NCBI GenBank assembly: GCA_035292885.1
Contig: DATDPG010000076.1
Location: 1 to 64,000 of the forward strand
Direction: 5' to 3'
Source of the DNA: Bdellovibrionota bacterium
GTDB lineage: Bacteria > Bdellovibrionota_G > JALEGL01 > DATDPG01
Length of the DNA: 64,000 nt
The notes under the pieces are model-generated. The model saw only the letters and a list, made by a program, of their open reading frames with translations. It ran no database searches and had not been told where the DNA came from. A program made the position numbers and the translations under genes. The stretch's first letter is position 1. Each line of letters begins with the position of its first letter. Shown piece after piece: positions 41,608 to 50,692 of the stretch.

Positions 41608-43016
41608 AATTCACAGTCGTCAGCCACGCGGGCCTTCTGGTCGAAACGAAGGACGAATCTCTGCTTTGCGACCCTTGGGTGATCGGGAGCTGTTACTGGC
41701 GCTCCTGGTGGAACTACCCTCCCCCTCCGGCATCATTGATTCAGAAGCTCAAGCCGGGAACGATTTACCTGACACATGTGCATTGGGATCATTTCCATGG
41801 CCCATCGCTTCGGCGCTTCGCACCGGACACGCTCATGCTGGTGCCCAAAGCACACTTTACGCGGATGGTGGACGATCTCGCGGGCATGGGATTTACGCGG
41901 ATCCAGGAACTTCCCCACGGTGTTTCGACGGAGATTTCGAACGGCTTCAACGTTACCAGTTATCAATTCGGCCCGGCCCTGGATTCAATTCTCGTCATCG
42001 AGTCCGAGGGACGAACGTTCGTCAATGCCAACGACTGCAAAATGATGGGAAGACCGCTTCGTCACTTGGCGTCACGCCACCCGAATGTGGACTTCGTTTT
42101 TCGGAGCCACAGCAGCGCCGGCCCCTACCCTTGGTGCGTCACTTCTAATTTTCCCGAGCAACATTTAAGACACCGTTCCAACGAGGATTACGCGGCCGAA
42201 TTCTTGGCGTTCGCGGAACGTCTGGGAGCGAAGTACGCGATCCCCTTCGCCAGCAACCATTGCTTCCTTCATAAGGAGACGCGAAAGTTCAACTCCACCT
42301 CGGTTTCTCCCGTCATGATTAAGGAGTACTTCGACCAACATCGGACGACCTCGTCGGAATGCCGGGTCATGATTCCCGGGGATATTTGGTCCGATGCCGA
42401 GGGATTCGTCACGCAAACCCATGACTACTTTACCGCTCGGGACCGGCATATCGAGCTATTGGCGGAGAAACACAAGTCGACGCTCGAAATGTTCTACGCT
42501 CAGGAAGATCGGGTAGCGCCCCATTGGCCGAGCTTTCAGAAATATTTTTCCGCGCTCCTATCGGCGTTGCCACCTCTTTTTTCGAGGTTCTTTCCGGCTC
42601 TCGTCATATTCAACCCGACCAGCCCGGCGGGGCGCGCCCGTTGGCTTGTCGATTTCAGGAAGCGGGTGGTTTCGGACCGGCCGGATCCCACGCTCGTCCC
42701 GGACGTGGAAGTGACTCTTCATGCCAATGTCCTGCGGGACTGTTGCCGGAAACGGATGTTTTCCGTATTCACCGCGAGCAAGCGAGGACAGTTTCATCTC
42801 CACACGCCCTCCGCCCTCCGACTTTATTTCATGTTTCTCGTCCTCATGGACGCCTATGAAAGCGGATATTTTCCGGTCCGGCTATGGTTTCGCCGTCGTT
42901 TTTTGGCCAATTGGATCCGACGTTGGAGGGAAATCCTTTTCAATGCGGGCATGTTGTTCTCCCTCGCTTTCGGCCGAGGGAACCGCCTGCGTCCTGTGGA
43001 CCATATTCGGGAATGA
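41604..43016 (+). CDS. Metallo-beta-lactamase-fold hydrolase (UlaG/CMAH-like)
   Basis: 470 aa from TTG 41604, which overlaps the previous stop by 4 nt. The metal-binding HXHXDH motif is LTHVHWDHFHGPS, with further metal ligands expected around RSHSSAGPYPW. The fold and length resemble CMP-N-acetylneuraminate hydroxylase-like/UlaG-type proteins without a Rieske centre. Residues from about 300 on are unrelated to known domains, basic and partly hydrophobic near the C-terminus (ILFNAGMLFSLAFG). It lies between an acetyltransferase and a DegT aminotransferase, so a role in sugar or lipid-linked precursor modification is inferred. Confidence 0.8.
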   Translation: MKFTVVSHAGLLVETKDESLLCDPWVIGSCYWRSWWNYPPPPASLIQKLKPGTIYLTHVHWDHFHGPSLRRFAPDTLMLVPKAHFTRMVDDLAGMGFTRIQELPHGVSTEISNGFNVTSYQFGPALDSILVIESEGRTFVNANDCKMMGRPLRHLASRHPNVDFVFRSHSSAGPYPWCVTSNFPEQHLRHRSNEDYAAEFLAFAERLGAKYAIPFASNHCFLHKETRKFNSTSVSPVMIKEYFDQHRTTSSECRVMIPGDIWSDAEGFVTQTHDYFTARDRHIELLAEKHKSTLEMFYAQEDRVAPHWPSFQKYFSALLSALPPLFSRFFPALVIFNPTSPAGRARWLVDFRKRVVSDRPDPTLVPDVEVTLHANVLRDCCRKRMFSVFTASKRGQFHLHTPSALRLYFMFLVLMDAYESGYFPVRLWFRRRFLANWIRRWREILFNAGMLFSLAFGRGNRLRPVDHIRE

Positions 43017-43017
43017 T

Positions 43018-44148
43018 ATGATGCCGACCGTGATTCCACTACTGGACTTGAAGGCTCAGTTGGCCCCGCTGAAAGAGGATCTGATCGCTTCACTTCGAAG
43101 TTTGACGGAGACGACCGATTTCGTTTCCGGGAAAATGGTCGAACGCTTCGAGAAGGAGTTCGCACAGTATCTCGGTGCTGATCACGTCGTCGGCTGCGCC
43201 AACGGCACCGATGCGTTGGAGTTATCGCTCCGGGCCCTGGGCCTTTTGCCGGGAGAGAAAGTCATCACGCCGGCCCTTTCATTTTTCGCAACCGCAAGCG
43301 CCGTAGTTCACGCCGGCGGCATCCCCTGTTTCATCGATGTGGATCCGGATACCGAGGTCATGACACCGGATCATTTGGAAGCCTTTTTGAAAAAAGCGGC
43401 GGCAAGGGGAGAGAAGTTTCGCGGCGTGATCCCCGTCCATCTTCGGGGGAATGCCTGCTCAATTCAAAAGATCATCGACGTAGCACGCCGTTTTGGCCTC
43501 TTCGTCTTGGAAGACGCGGCGCAGGCGCACGGAGCGCGCTTTAAAGATCAACGGGTAGGCACGTTCGGTGATGCGGCGGTATTCAGCTTTTATCCGGGCA
43601 AGAATTTGGGCGCCCTGGGTGACGGCGGAGCCGTGGCGACCAACGACAAGGAGGTGGCGGATAAACTGCGACTCCTTTGCAATCACGGCCGGACGGGAAA
43701 ATATGACCACCGGGTCATGGGCCGAAATTCCCGCTTAGACACGATCCAGGCGGCATGGCTGAGCATAAAACTCAAACATCTCGATTCATGGAACGAGCGC
43801 CGGCGAAAGGTCGCGATAAAATACCAAGCGCTCTTGGCCCCTCACCCGAACCTTCGTCTCAGTCGAGTGACCGAAGGTGCGCAACCGATCTGGCACCACT
43901 TCACGATCCGCCATCCCGATCGTGAACGGATCGCATCACACATGAAGAGCCGGGGTGTATCGACCGTTGTTCATTATCCGGTTCCACTACACTTACAACC
44001 CGCCTTGCGCGGATGCAGCCTAGCTACGGAAGCCATGGCCGAATCCGAATCCATCAGCCTCACAACGCTGTCGCTCCCGATTTATCCAGAATTGTCCGAT
44101 GACCAGATTGATTTTGTCGTGCACGCCTTGATCGAGGCGACTTCCTAG
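43018..44148 (+). CDS. DegT/DnrJ/EryC1-family sugar aminotransferase
   Basis: 376 aa (ATG 43018; ATG 43021 equally possible). PLP motifs: the opening IPLLDLKAQL, GCANGTDALELSLRALG for phosphate binding, VLEDAAQAHGA with the pyridine-binding Asp, and the Schiff-base Lys in FSFYPGKNLGALGDGGA. It transfers an amino group, commonly from glutamate, to a keto-sugar nucleotide. With the Gfo/Idh/MocA dehydrogenase that follows, it resembles the WbpB/WbpE pair making 3-amino sugars. The substrate is inferred from this pairing. Confidence 0.94.
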   Translation: MMPTVIPLLDLKAQLAPLKEDLIASLRSLTETTDFVSGKMVERFEKEFAQYLGADHVVGCANGTDALELSLRALGLLPGEKVITPALSFFATASAVVHAGGIPCFIDVDPDTEVMTPDHLEAFLKKAAARGEKFRGVIPVHLRGNACSIQKIIDVARRFGLFVLEDAAQAHGARFKDQRVGTFGDAAVFSFYPGKNLGALGDGGAVATNDKEVADKLRLLCNHGRTGKYDHRVMGRNSRLDTIQAAWLSIKLKHLDSWNERRRKVAIKYQALLAPHPNLRLSRVTEGAQPIWHHFTIRHPDRERIASHMKSRGVSTVVHYPVPLHLQPALRGCSLATEAMAESESISLTTLSLPIYPELSDDQIDFVVHALIEATS

Positions 44149-44168
44149 CCTTCGTTCAATCCCGAGCT

Positions 44169-44174
44169 TATACT
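44169..44174 (+). promoter_or_regulatory. Candidate -10 box, leaderless Gfo/Idh/MocA gene
   Basis: TATACT lies 7 nt before GTG 44182; the preceding TT makes it close to an extended -10. The -35 match is weak. It would give an internal promoter within the polysaccharide locus. Confidence 0.45.
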
Positions 44175-44181
44175 TTTCGAC

Positions 44182-45264
44182 GTGTCTCGTGCCGCCCTGA
44201 ACTTCGGTCTTCTCGGTTGTGGTCGAATCGCGCCACGACACGCCGAGGTTCTACAGGCGGGAATCGAGGGAGCCAAACTAAGCGCTGTTTGTGACATCGA
44301 TCCGAAGCGGGCCGAAGCCATGGGACGAAAGTATGGCGTTCCCTGGTATGCGGATCCCGAAAAATTCTTACGGGAAGCCACGCTCGACGTCGTAAATGTT
44401 CTCACTCCAAGCGGTCAGCATGCCCGCGACGTTTCGATGGTCGCCCAGCACAAGAAGCATGTCGTCGTCGAAAAGCCGATGACCCTCACGCTGAAAGACG
44501 CCGAAACCATGATCCGAGAGTGTGATCGTTCCGGAATCCGGCTCTTTGTCGTGAAGCAAAACCGGTACAACCTGCCGATTCAAGCATTACGCAAAGCGGT
44601 CGAGAACGACCGTTTCGGAAAGATGGTGATGGGAACGGTCCGCGTGCGGTGGTGCAGGCGGCAGGACTATTACGACCAAGATTCATGGCGCGGCACATGG
44701 GCCATGGACGGCGGCGTTTTCACCAACCAGGCGAGCCACCACATCGACATGATCGAGTGGATGATGGGGGAAGTCGATTCGGTATTCGCGAAGACCGTGA
44801 CCCGATTGGTGGATATCGAAACCGAAGACACCGGCGTGGCGGTACTGAACTTTCGAAGCGGAGCCCTGGGAATTATCGAAGCCACGACGGCTACGCGACC
44901 GAAGGACCTGGAAGGGTCCATCACGATCATGGGGGAAAAGGGAACCGTGGAAGTGGCGGGATTCGCCATGAACGAAATCCGCACATGGAACTTCGAGAAT
45001 CCCCTTCCCGAAGACAAGACCATCGTCGCCACGGCCCGCGAGAATCCGCCGAACGTTTACGGCTTCGGCCACCGGGAATACCTCCGGCACGTCGTCGAAA
45101 GCATTCGAAACCAAACCCGGGCCCTTGTGGACGGCGTAGAGGCGATGAAGTCGATCGTATTGATCAACGCTCTTTATGAATCGGCGGAAACGGGCAAAGA
45201 AATCCATCTGAAGTTCCGCCCACGGCATAGTCGTCTGGGGAGAAGAAAGGACAACGCGGCTTAA
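44182..45264 (+). CDS. Gfo/Idh/MocA-family oxidoreductase
   Basis: 360 aa from GTG 44182. The N-terminal Rossmann fold reads FGLLGCGRIAPRHAEVL, and the family's EKPMTLTLKDAE motif carries the catalytic Lys. The second domain follows with GVFTNQASHHIDMIEWMMG, where His is expected to act in catalysis. It most likely oxidises the 3-OH of a UDP-hexuronate or reduces a keto-sugar, feeding the DegT aminotransferase encoded just upstream. The following SGNH gene starts 2 nt after the stop. Confidence 0.93.
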   Translation: MSRAALNFGLLGCGRIAPRHAEVLQAGIEGAKLSAVCDIDPKRAEAMGRKYGVPWYADPEKFLREATLDVVNVLTPSGQHARDVSMVAQHKKHVVVEKPMTLTLKDAETMIRECDRSGIRLFVVKQNRYNLPIQALRKAVENDRFGKMVMGTVRVRWCRRQDYYDQDSWRGTWAMDGGVFTNQASHHIDMIEWMMGEVDSVFAKTVTRLVDIETEDTGVAVLNFRSGALGIIEATTATRPKDLEGSITIMGEKGTVEVAGFAMNEIRTWNFENPLPEDKTIVATARENPPNVYGFGHREYLRHVVESIRNQTRALVDGVEAMKSIVLINALYESAETGKEIHLKFRPRHSRLGRRKDNAA

Positions 45265-45266
45265 GT

Positions 45267-46298
45267 TTGCGTAAGGGTCTACACGCGTCGATTTGGGGAC
45301 GGTGGGCCCTTGCTTCGGCCTGCGCCCTCATCCTTTGGGAACTTATCGCGCGGGGATTCATCACGGCCCCGCGCAACTACATCTACGATCCCGCCCTACG
45401 TTTTGCCTATATCCCTGGCGCGCGAACGCTAAGCAGCGGTGAAGGATTTGCCGAAATCCGTTACAACTCCCTCGGCCTCCGCGGACCCGAACCCGACCTC
45501 GATCGACATCCATTCGTCGTAATCACTGGAGACTCCTTTACCGAAGCAGACTCAATGCCGGATCGCGAATTATTCACAGCCGTGGCCCAACAAAATTTAG
45601 GACAGCGCGGCCGAAACGTCCAAGTCGTCAATGCCGGACGGAACGGGGACGATTTTTTTCAACAGCTGATTCTGCTTGACCGGATCTTCCGACCTCATCA
45701 TCCCGATCTCGTGGTTCTTCAGGTCGACGAATGGATGTTGGATTGGATCGACCGTCCTCAGCCGTTTCAATTTCGCGTAACGGAGGACGAGCTTCTGGAG
45801 ATCGAGCCTCCGCAGCCACGAAGCGAATCTCCTTGGAGAACTCGAATTCGCCGGCCTGTCTATTATTCGGCTCTCGCGAATTTAATCGTCTTACGGTATT
45901 TCAATCTCGTCCGGCCCGATGATATCCGCTTGCCGATGGCACCGACGCCTCCCCAAGCACCCTTTCGGGACCTTACTTCCAAACAAGACCTTCTTCGAGT
46001 CACACTTCGAACGTTACAGAAGAATTATCCCAATCTCGCTATTCTCTATCTTCCCAAACTATCTTACCCCCAACTTGTTCAAACGGATCCAAACGAACTT
46101 CTGTTTCTAGGTACGGCAAACGCTCTGGGTTTGAGCGTGTACAACCCCCTCGAGGCCCTAAAGGCCGATTATGTGACCCGGCGGAAACCTCATTTCGGAT
46201 TTCACAACTCCGGTATGGGTGCCGGGCACCTCAATCAGGACGGGCATAAGGTTGTGGGAGACTTTCTGGCAAAGGTCATTTCGGAGAACTTGAAATGA
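45267..46298 (+). CDS. SGNH-hydrolase-like membrane-anchored protein
   Basis: 343 aa from TTG 45267. One hydrophobic N-terminal helix (about 10-27) suggests a signal anchor facing the periplasm. Block I is VITGDSFTEADSM with the catalytic Ser, block III is VVNAGRNGDDFF, and block V is GHLNQDGHKVVG with Asp and His, so the triad looks complete. It overlaps the MBOAT gene by ATGA. SGNH-MBOAT pairs such as AlgJ/AlgI and PatB/PatA O-acetylate polysaccharides, and this pair likely does the same outside the inner membrane. Confidence 0.82.
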   Translation: MRKGLHASIWGRWALASACALILWELIARGFITAPRNYIYDPALRFAYIPGARTLSSGEGFAEIRYNSLGLRGPEPDLDRHPFVVITGDSFTEADSMPDRELFTAVAQQNLGQRGRNVQVVNAGRNGDDFFQQLILLDRIFRPHHPDLVVLQVDEWMLDWIDRPQPFQFRVTEDELLEIEPPQPRSESPWRTRIRRPVYYSALANLIVLRYFNLVRPDDIRLPMAPTPPQAPFRDLTSKQDLLRVTLRTLQKNYPNLAILYLPKLSYPQLVQTDPNELLFLGTANALGLSVYNPLEALKADYVTRRKPHFGFHNSGMGAGHLNQDGHKVVGDFLAKVISENLK

Positions 46299-47686
46299 TC
46301 TTTTCCAGCTGGGCGTTCGCCCTATTTTTCACCGTTGTCATACTCGGTCTTCTCGTATCGCCATCGCGCAATTACAGAAGCTGGTTCCTTTTGGCCGCGA
46401 GTCTGTTTTTTTACGGTTATTGGGATGTTCGATTTCTTCCTCTGATTCTTTTCACAACTTGGATTGATTTCGAAGTGGGCAAGTATATTCACCGGTCAAA
46501 ATCGTCTCGCTTTCGAAGATGGCTTCTCGCGGCGAGCGTGGTCGCAAACCTCGGTGTCCTTGGCATATTCAAGTACGCGAACTTCCTCCTTACCACGGCC
46601 AATGCTCTCTTTGTAAGTACAGGGTGGCATTTCCGGACGCTCGACATCGTTCTGCCGCTCGGGATCTCGTTTTTCACGTTTCAGAGCATGAATTACACGA
46701 TCGACATTTATCGGAATAAACTCGCGCCGACAAAGCGTTACCGGGATTTTCTCTTTTTCGTTTCGTTTTTTCCCCATCTGATCGCAGGCCCCTTGGTCCG
46801 TGCGGCGAACTTCCTTCCTCAAGTGGCTCGCCCTGTCACGCTCCGGTGGCGGAATTTTGAATCCGGCATTTGGTTGTTTTCGCAAGGATTGGTGAAAAAA
46901 CTTCTGATCGCCGATCGAATCGCCTTTTTTGTTGATCCCGTCTTTTCCGATCCCGCCAGTTACAGCGGGTCCACGCTGTTGCTGGCCGTAATTGCGTACT
47001 CGATCCAGATCTACTGTGACTTTTCCGGCTATAGCGACATGGCGATCGCCCTCGCCCGTTCGCTCGGGTTCACCTTTCCGGAGAATTTCCGGATGCCGTA
47101 CCTCTCCCTGAACGTTACGGAGTTTTGGCAACGCTGGCATATCACGCTGTCCAACTGGCTTCGCGATTATCTTTATATTTCGTTGGGCGGCAATCGAAAG
47201 GGAAAGCGCCGAACGTACGTCAACCTTTTCATAACGATGGCCCTCGGCGGTCTTTGGCACGGCGCCAGTTGGAATTTCGTAATTTGGGGCGTCCTGCATG
47301 GGTCGGCGCTGGCCCTTCATCGAATGCTTTCGAGGGATCTTAAGACGCCCCTCCTCACGCACATGCCGAATTGGCTTGCATGGCTCCTCACATATGCTTT
47401 TGTCTGTTTCTGCTGGGTATTTTTCCGCGCTCCCACTCTTGTTGACGCCGCACTCATCCTGCGAAAGATCGTCACCTGGGATAGCTATGGCGTGGGCTGG
47501 TACTACACCGGCGTTCTACTCTGGATTCCCGTGATCATACTGGCGAATTGGATTGGAAGGCACAAAGGGCTCCCGCAACTTTCGCTCACCAGTTTTCGCG
47601 GCGCCTTCGCGTTGTTGATGATCGTTCTCGCCCTGATCGCCTTTGCTCCGCTCCAGTCCTCTCCATTTATCTATTTCCAATTTTAA
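46295..47686 (+). CDS. MBOAT-family O-acyltransferase (AlgI-like)
   Basis: 463 aa with about ten membrane spans. The family signature is present: SFFTFQSMNYTIDIYR, FFPHLIAGPLVR, FCDFSGYSDMAIALAR, FWQRWHITLSNWLRDYLY and the catalytic His in LGGLWHGASWNFVIWG. These proteins carry acetyl groups across the inner membrane to a partner SGNH or AlgJ-type enzyme. The gene starts in the last codons of the SGNH gene (ATGA) and converges with the NodZ-like gene, overlapping it by 4 nt. Confidence 0.95.
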   Translation: MIFSSWAFALFFTVVILGLLVSPSRNYRSWFLLAASLFFYGYWDVRFLPLILFTTWIDFEVGKYIHRSKSSRFRRWLLAASVVANLGVLGIFKYANFLLTTANALFVSTGWHFRTLDIVLPLGISFFTFQSMNYTIDIYRNKLAPTKRYRDFLFFVSFFPHLIAGPLVRAANFLPQVARPVTLRWRNFESGIWLFSQGLVKKLLIADRIAFFVDPVFSDPASYSGSTLLLAVIAYSIQIYCDFSGYSDMAIALARSLGFTFPENFRMPYLSLNVTEFWQRWHITLSNWLRDYLYISLGGNRKGKRRTYVNLFITMALGGLWHGASWNFVIWGVLHGSALALHRMLSRDLKTPLLTHMPNWLAWLLTYAFVCFCWVFFRAPTLVDAALILRKIVTWDSYGVGWYYTGVLLWIPVIILANWIGRHKGLPQLSLTSFRGAFALLMIVLALIAFAPLQSSPFIYFQF

Positions 47687-48705
47687 ACAATCTCCGTCCA
47701 ATCCTGGCTCACTTGCCCCGGTGAAGCCCACACACGCGCTAAACGAGAGAAATTGGATTGTCCTTGGTAGAGCAAATGACCGCACTGCGTGAGCACGTAG
47801 AGATCGATAAGGCTTTCCTCCAAGACGCGCTTCAAATATTCCGGTTGGTTTTGAGAAGAGGCCCAATGATGGAGGCCCATCACGCCATTAATTTCGGGGA
47901 GGTGTTTGGGATAAAAGGCGAGAACTTCGGGGAATTCCCGTCGGAACTGCTGGAGAACGCCCGCGTTATCGGTGGCCAAAAACATTTGCTTCGCTCGGTT
48001 GAAGGGATCGCGTTTCAACCTCCCAATCAATTGATCCACGCCAGCGGCCGGCGATCGATCCGTATGTCGGACATGGACGCCGAACGTATCTTTGCCTATG
48101 TGAAGCTCTGTTGCAGCCTGCGTCACTTTCTTCTCAACGGCTTGGGTAAAATGAACATTTGTTCTCAAGATTTCCTCGTACAACGTGGGAACGAAATCGG
48201 CGCCGAATACGACATCTTCCACCATTCGCGCTGGATATCCGCCCGCCAAAGGTAAGGTCGCCCCGGTTGAGATTTCGGCGAGGAAACTCGGCCCCCGCCC
48301 TTTAGCAATCTCTAGTCTATGCTCAGGCTTAACGGGCCACACGCCGTTCACCGACCATCGACCGAACGTCAGGCATCGAACGAGTCTTCGTTTCCATTTC
48401 GGGTAGGCTACCGGCTCTTGGTACAGATCGTACGCAGCGGCTTCGGGATGATTTTTCCAGAGTGCTGGATAGACGGATTTCTGCGCTAACTCCGAAATGT
48501 TTCTCCAAGAGTCGGCGGTCTTTACGCCGGTGATCTGAAAGAATTCAAAGAATACATTCCGCCCTCTGGGTCCGAACAATCCGTCCGACCAATCCACAAT
48601 CAGGGTCCGACCATTTCGAAGGCAGTATCCGATCGCCCATGCGAGCGTGATCAAACGATCGCCCAATCCGGCACAACCCTTAAGGACAAAATATCTTTCC
48701 TCCAT
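47683..48705 (-). CDS. NodZ/FUT8-like fucosyltransferase (GT23-like)
   Basis: 340 aa from ATG 48705 (MEERYFVLKGCAGLGDRL); an open extension to 48783 overlaps the neighbouring gene and is not used. The N-terminal GCAGLGDRLITLAWAIGY and the donor motif FGVHVRHTDRS (HxRxTD) are those of alpha-1,6 fucosyltransferases of the NodZ type, which use GDP-fucose. FLATDNAGVLQQFRREF follows as in that family. No GDP-fucose genes are in the window, so the donor is uncertain. It and the next gene form a two-gene minus-strand unit. Confidence 0.68.
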   Translation of the reverse strand: MEERYFVLKGCAGLGDRLITLAWAIGYCLRNGRTLIVDWSDGLFGPRGRNVFFEFFQITGVKTADSWRNISELAQKSVYPALWKNHPEAAAYDLYQEPVAYPKWKRRLVRCLTFGRWSVNGVWPVKPEHRLEIAKGRGPSFLAEISTGATLPLAGGYPARMVEDVVFGADFVPTLYEEILRTNVHFTQAVEKKVTQAATELHIGKDTFGVHVRHTDRSPAAGVDQLIGRLKRDPFNRAKQMFLATDNAGVLQQFRREFPEVLAFYPKHLPEINGVMGLHHWASSQNQPEYLKRVLEESLIDLYVLTQCGHLLYQGQSNFSRLARVWASPGQVSQDWTEIV

Positions 48706-48709
48706 GCGG

Positions 48710-49846
48710 CTAGCTCGTCGTCTCTTTGAGATATTCGAGAAGTCTCGCGGCCTGTGCCGCTGGACTGTAGTGATCTTTCGCAAACATACGGCCCTTTCGA
48801 CCGATTTCGGAGATCTCCTGAGGGCTCATTCCGGCCAAGCGATCGGCTAATCCACGGACGTCGAACCGCTTGATTCCCAAGTAGTGCGCGCCGTCCGCCG
48901 GCATCGCCGGCATCCAGAAGTTCCAATCCTGGAGATCGATCTGGATGGGGCAAGCCCTGGAATAAAGGACCTCGTAAAAGCGAAAGCTGTCGTGCTGAAA
49001 CAAAAATTGCTTCGAGGCTTCGTCGAGTCCCAAACCGTTTGCAATCTTCGACCCCCAGATAAACGGGCGACGGCGTATTTTGTCGAGGAACGAATAGGGC
49101 TGGTACAAGAGCGGGCGATACTCAAAATAACCGCAGATGGCTGAAAAGAGGAGATGGCGATTGAGCGCGTGGAAGTAATCGGGATCGTGGCGCTCCGTAG
49201 TTTGTTTCCAATAGATGTAATCCGGATCTTTCGCGTCCGCTTTCCAACCTGCGTGTCCCGAAGACAAACATGGTTTAAGTGGATAGCATTTGGACTGTTC
49301 CGAAAGAGCCGCGTGAAGGCGGCTTCGCACGTTATTGTCGGTGCGGGAATTGGACCCGATCACCGGATCTTGAGGCTCATCTTCCTTATAGAACCGATCG
49401 ATGGCCCTCATGATGCGAGAGGTTAGGCCCATCGCCCAAGGTCGCATGTTCCGCCTATATTTGACGTTTCGGTAAAGGTTTCCCGAGGCAATCAACTCGA
49501 ATCGTTCGTACGGCTTGTCCAGCCAGATCGGAGAGATCCAATCATTGCGATCCAGCAAGATATGGGGTCGATCTTTTCGGAAATTCGGATACCCATGTCG
49601 GAACAGTAGGTGGGCAAAGGAGGTGACGTAGCGATAATCGTAAACGGCGATGTCAAAGTCCGACTCGTCGTCTTCGGGGATTAGATAGCTGCTCACTTCA
49701 GGAATCTGCCAATAGTTCACGTTGCCGATCACCCGATGGCCGAGTTCCTGAAAGCCTTCCGCCAGGGCGACGATCTCATGGTAATACCGGTCCTTTCCAT
49801 ACGGGTAGACCGGCGTGACGAAGAACTTCGCGGTCAGTCGGGGCAT
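48710..49846 (-). CDS. Putative glycosyltransferase, family not identified
   Basis: 378 aa. The opening KFFVTPVYPYGKDRYYHEIVALAEGFQELGH split as KFFVTPVYPYGKDRYYH and VALAEGFQELGHRVIG has the look of a GT-B acceptor domain. The C-terminal RFDVRGLADRLAGMSPQEIS, followed by GRKGRMFAKDHYSPAAQAARLLEYL, is the usual tail of glycosyltransferases that mature in GT4/exostosin-like groups. The middle is rich in Trp and Tyr and unfamiliar. It precedes the NodZ-like gene by 4 nt, suggesting that both act on the same glycan. Low certainty on family. Confidence 0.6.
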   Translation of the reverse strand: MPRLTAKFFVTPVYPYGKDRYYHEIVALAEGFQELGHRVIGNVNYWQIPEVSSYLIPEDDESDFDIAVYDYRYVTSFAHLLFRHGYPNFRKDRPHILLDRNDWISPIWLDKPYERFELIASGNLYRNVKYRRNMRPWAMGLTSRIMRAIDRFYKEDEPQDPVIGSNSRTDNNVRSRLHAALSEQSKCYPLKPCLSSGHAGWKADAKDPDYIYWKQTTERHDPDYFHALNRHLLFSAICGYFEYRPLLYQPYSFLDKIRRRPFIWGSKIANGLGLDEASKQFLFQHDSFRFYEVLYSRACPIQIDLQDWNFWMPAMPADGAHYLGIKRFDVRGLADRLAGMSPQEISEIGRKGRMFAKDHYSPAAQAARLLEYLKETTS

Positions 49847-49884
49847 CGATTCGTAAGGTTCACGTCCTTTCCCCCCGTTGTCAA

Positions 49885-49913
49885 TTGAGCTTTCGAATCA
49901 TTGGCACTATTCT
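49885..49913 (+). promoter_or_regulatory. Leaderless promoter of the CDP-sugar operon
   Basis: TTGAGC (49885-49890), a 17-nt spacer and TATTCT (49908-49913) are followed by 8 nt and ATG 49922, with no ribosome site. Confidence 0.5.
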
Positions 49914-49921
49914 AGGCGTCT

Positions 49922-50692
49922 ATGAAGGCAGTCATCCTAGCCGGCGGACGAGGCACAAGAATCACCGAAGAAACGAACCTTAAACCCAAACCGATGATCG
50001 AGATCGGCGGCTTACCCATCCTATGGCACATCATGAAGATTTTTTCTTCTTACGGCGTAAACGATTTCATCATCTGCTGCGGATACAAGGGGTACGTCAT
50101 CAAAGAATATTTTTCGAACTACTTCCTCCACACTTCGGACGTCACGTTCGATCTGGCAAAAAATAGAGTCGAAATCCACCAGAGCAAGTCGGAACCGTGG
50201 CGGGTGACGCTCGTGGATACGGGAGAACAGACGATGACCGGGGGGCGTCTTTTGCGAGTTCGGCCTTTTATCGGCGAAGAAGACTTCCTTTTTACGTATG
50301 GAGACGGCGTCGGCGACATCGACATTCGAAAACTGACGGCGTTTCACAAGACGCAGGGCACGCTGGCGACTCTTTCGGCGATGACGCTCCCTAGCCGTTT
50401 CGGGTCGTTGGCCGTGGCGGAAGGAAAGGCCACTCTTTTTCGGGAGAAATCCCCCGATCAATCAAGCCTCATCAGCGGCGGATTCTTCGTCCTGTCGCCT
50501 CGTGTGATCGACTATATCGAAGGGGATCACACGACCTGGGAACGCGAGCCGATGGAGCGACTGGCGAAGGAGGGTCAACTCTCCGCATTTGTGCACAAAG
50601 GCTTTTGGCATCCAATGGACACACTGCGAGATAAAGAAGTGCTGGAGGCTCTTTGGAACTCGGGAAAGGCTCCCTGGAAGATCTGGAAATGA
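49922..50692 (+). CDS. rfbF: Glucose-1-phosphate cytidylyltransferase
   Basis: 256 aa. The nucleotidyltransferase opening is KAVILAGGRGTRITEETNLK followed by PKPMIEIGG, and FTYGDGVGDIDIRKL carries the metal-binding Asp. These match RfbF/AscA enzymes that make CDP-glucose from CTP and glucose-1-phosphate. It begins a run of at least five overlapping plus-strand genes for a CDP-deoxysugar. The stop overlaps rfbG by ATGA. Confidence 0.96.
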   Translation: MKAVILAGGRGTRITEETNLKPKPMIEIGGLPILWHIMKIFSSYGVNDFIICCGYKGYVIKEYFSNYFLHTSDVTFDLAKNRVEIHQSKSEPWRVTLVDTGEQTMTGGRLLRVRPFIGEEDFLFTYGDGVGDIDIRKLTAFHKTQGTLATLSAMTLPSRFGSLAVAEGKATLFREKSPDQSSLISGGFFVLSPRVIDYIEGDHTTWEREPMERLAKEGQLSAFVHKGFWHPMDTLRDKEVLEALWNSGKAPWKIWK

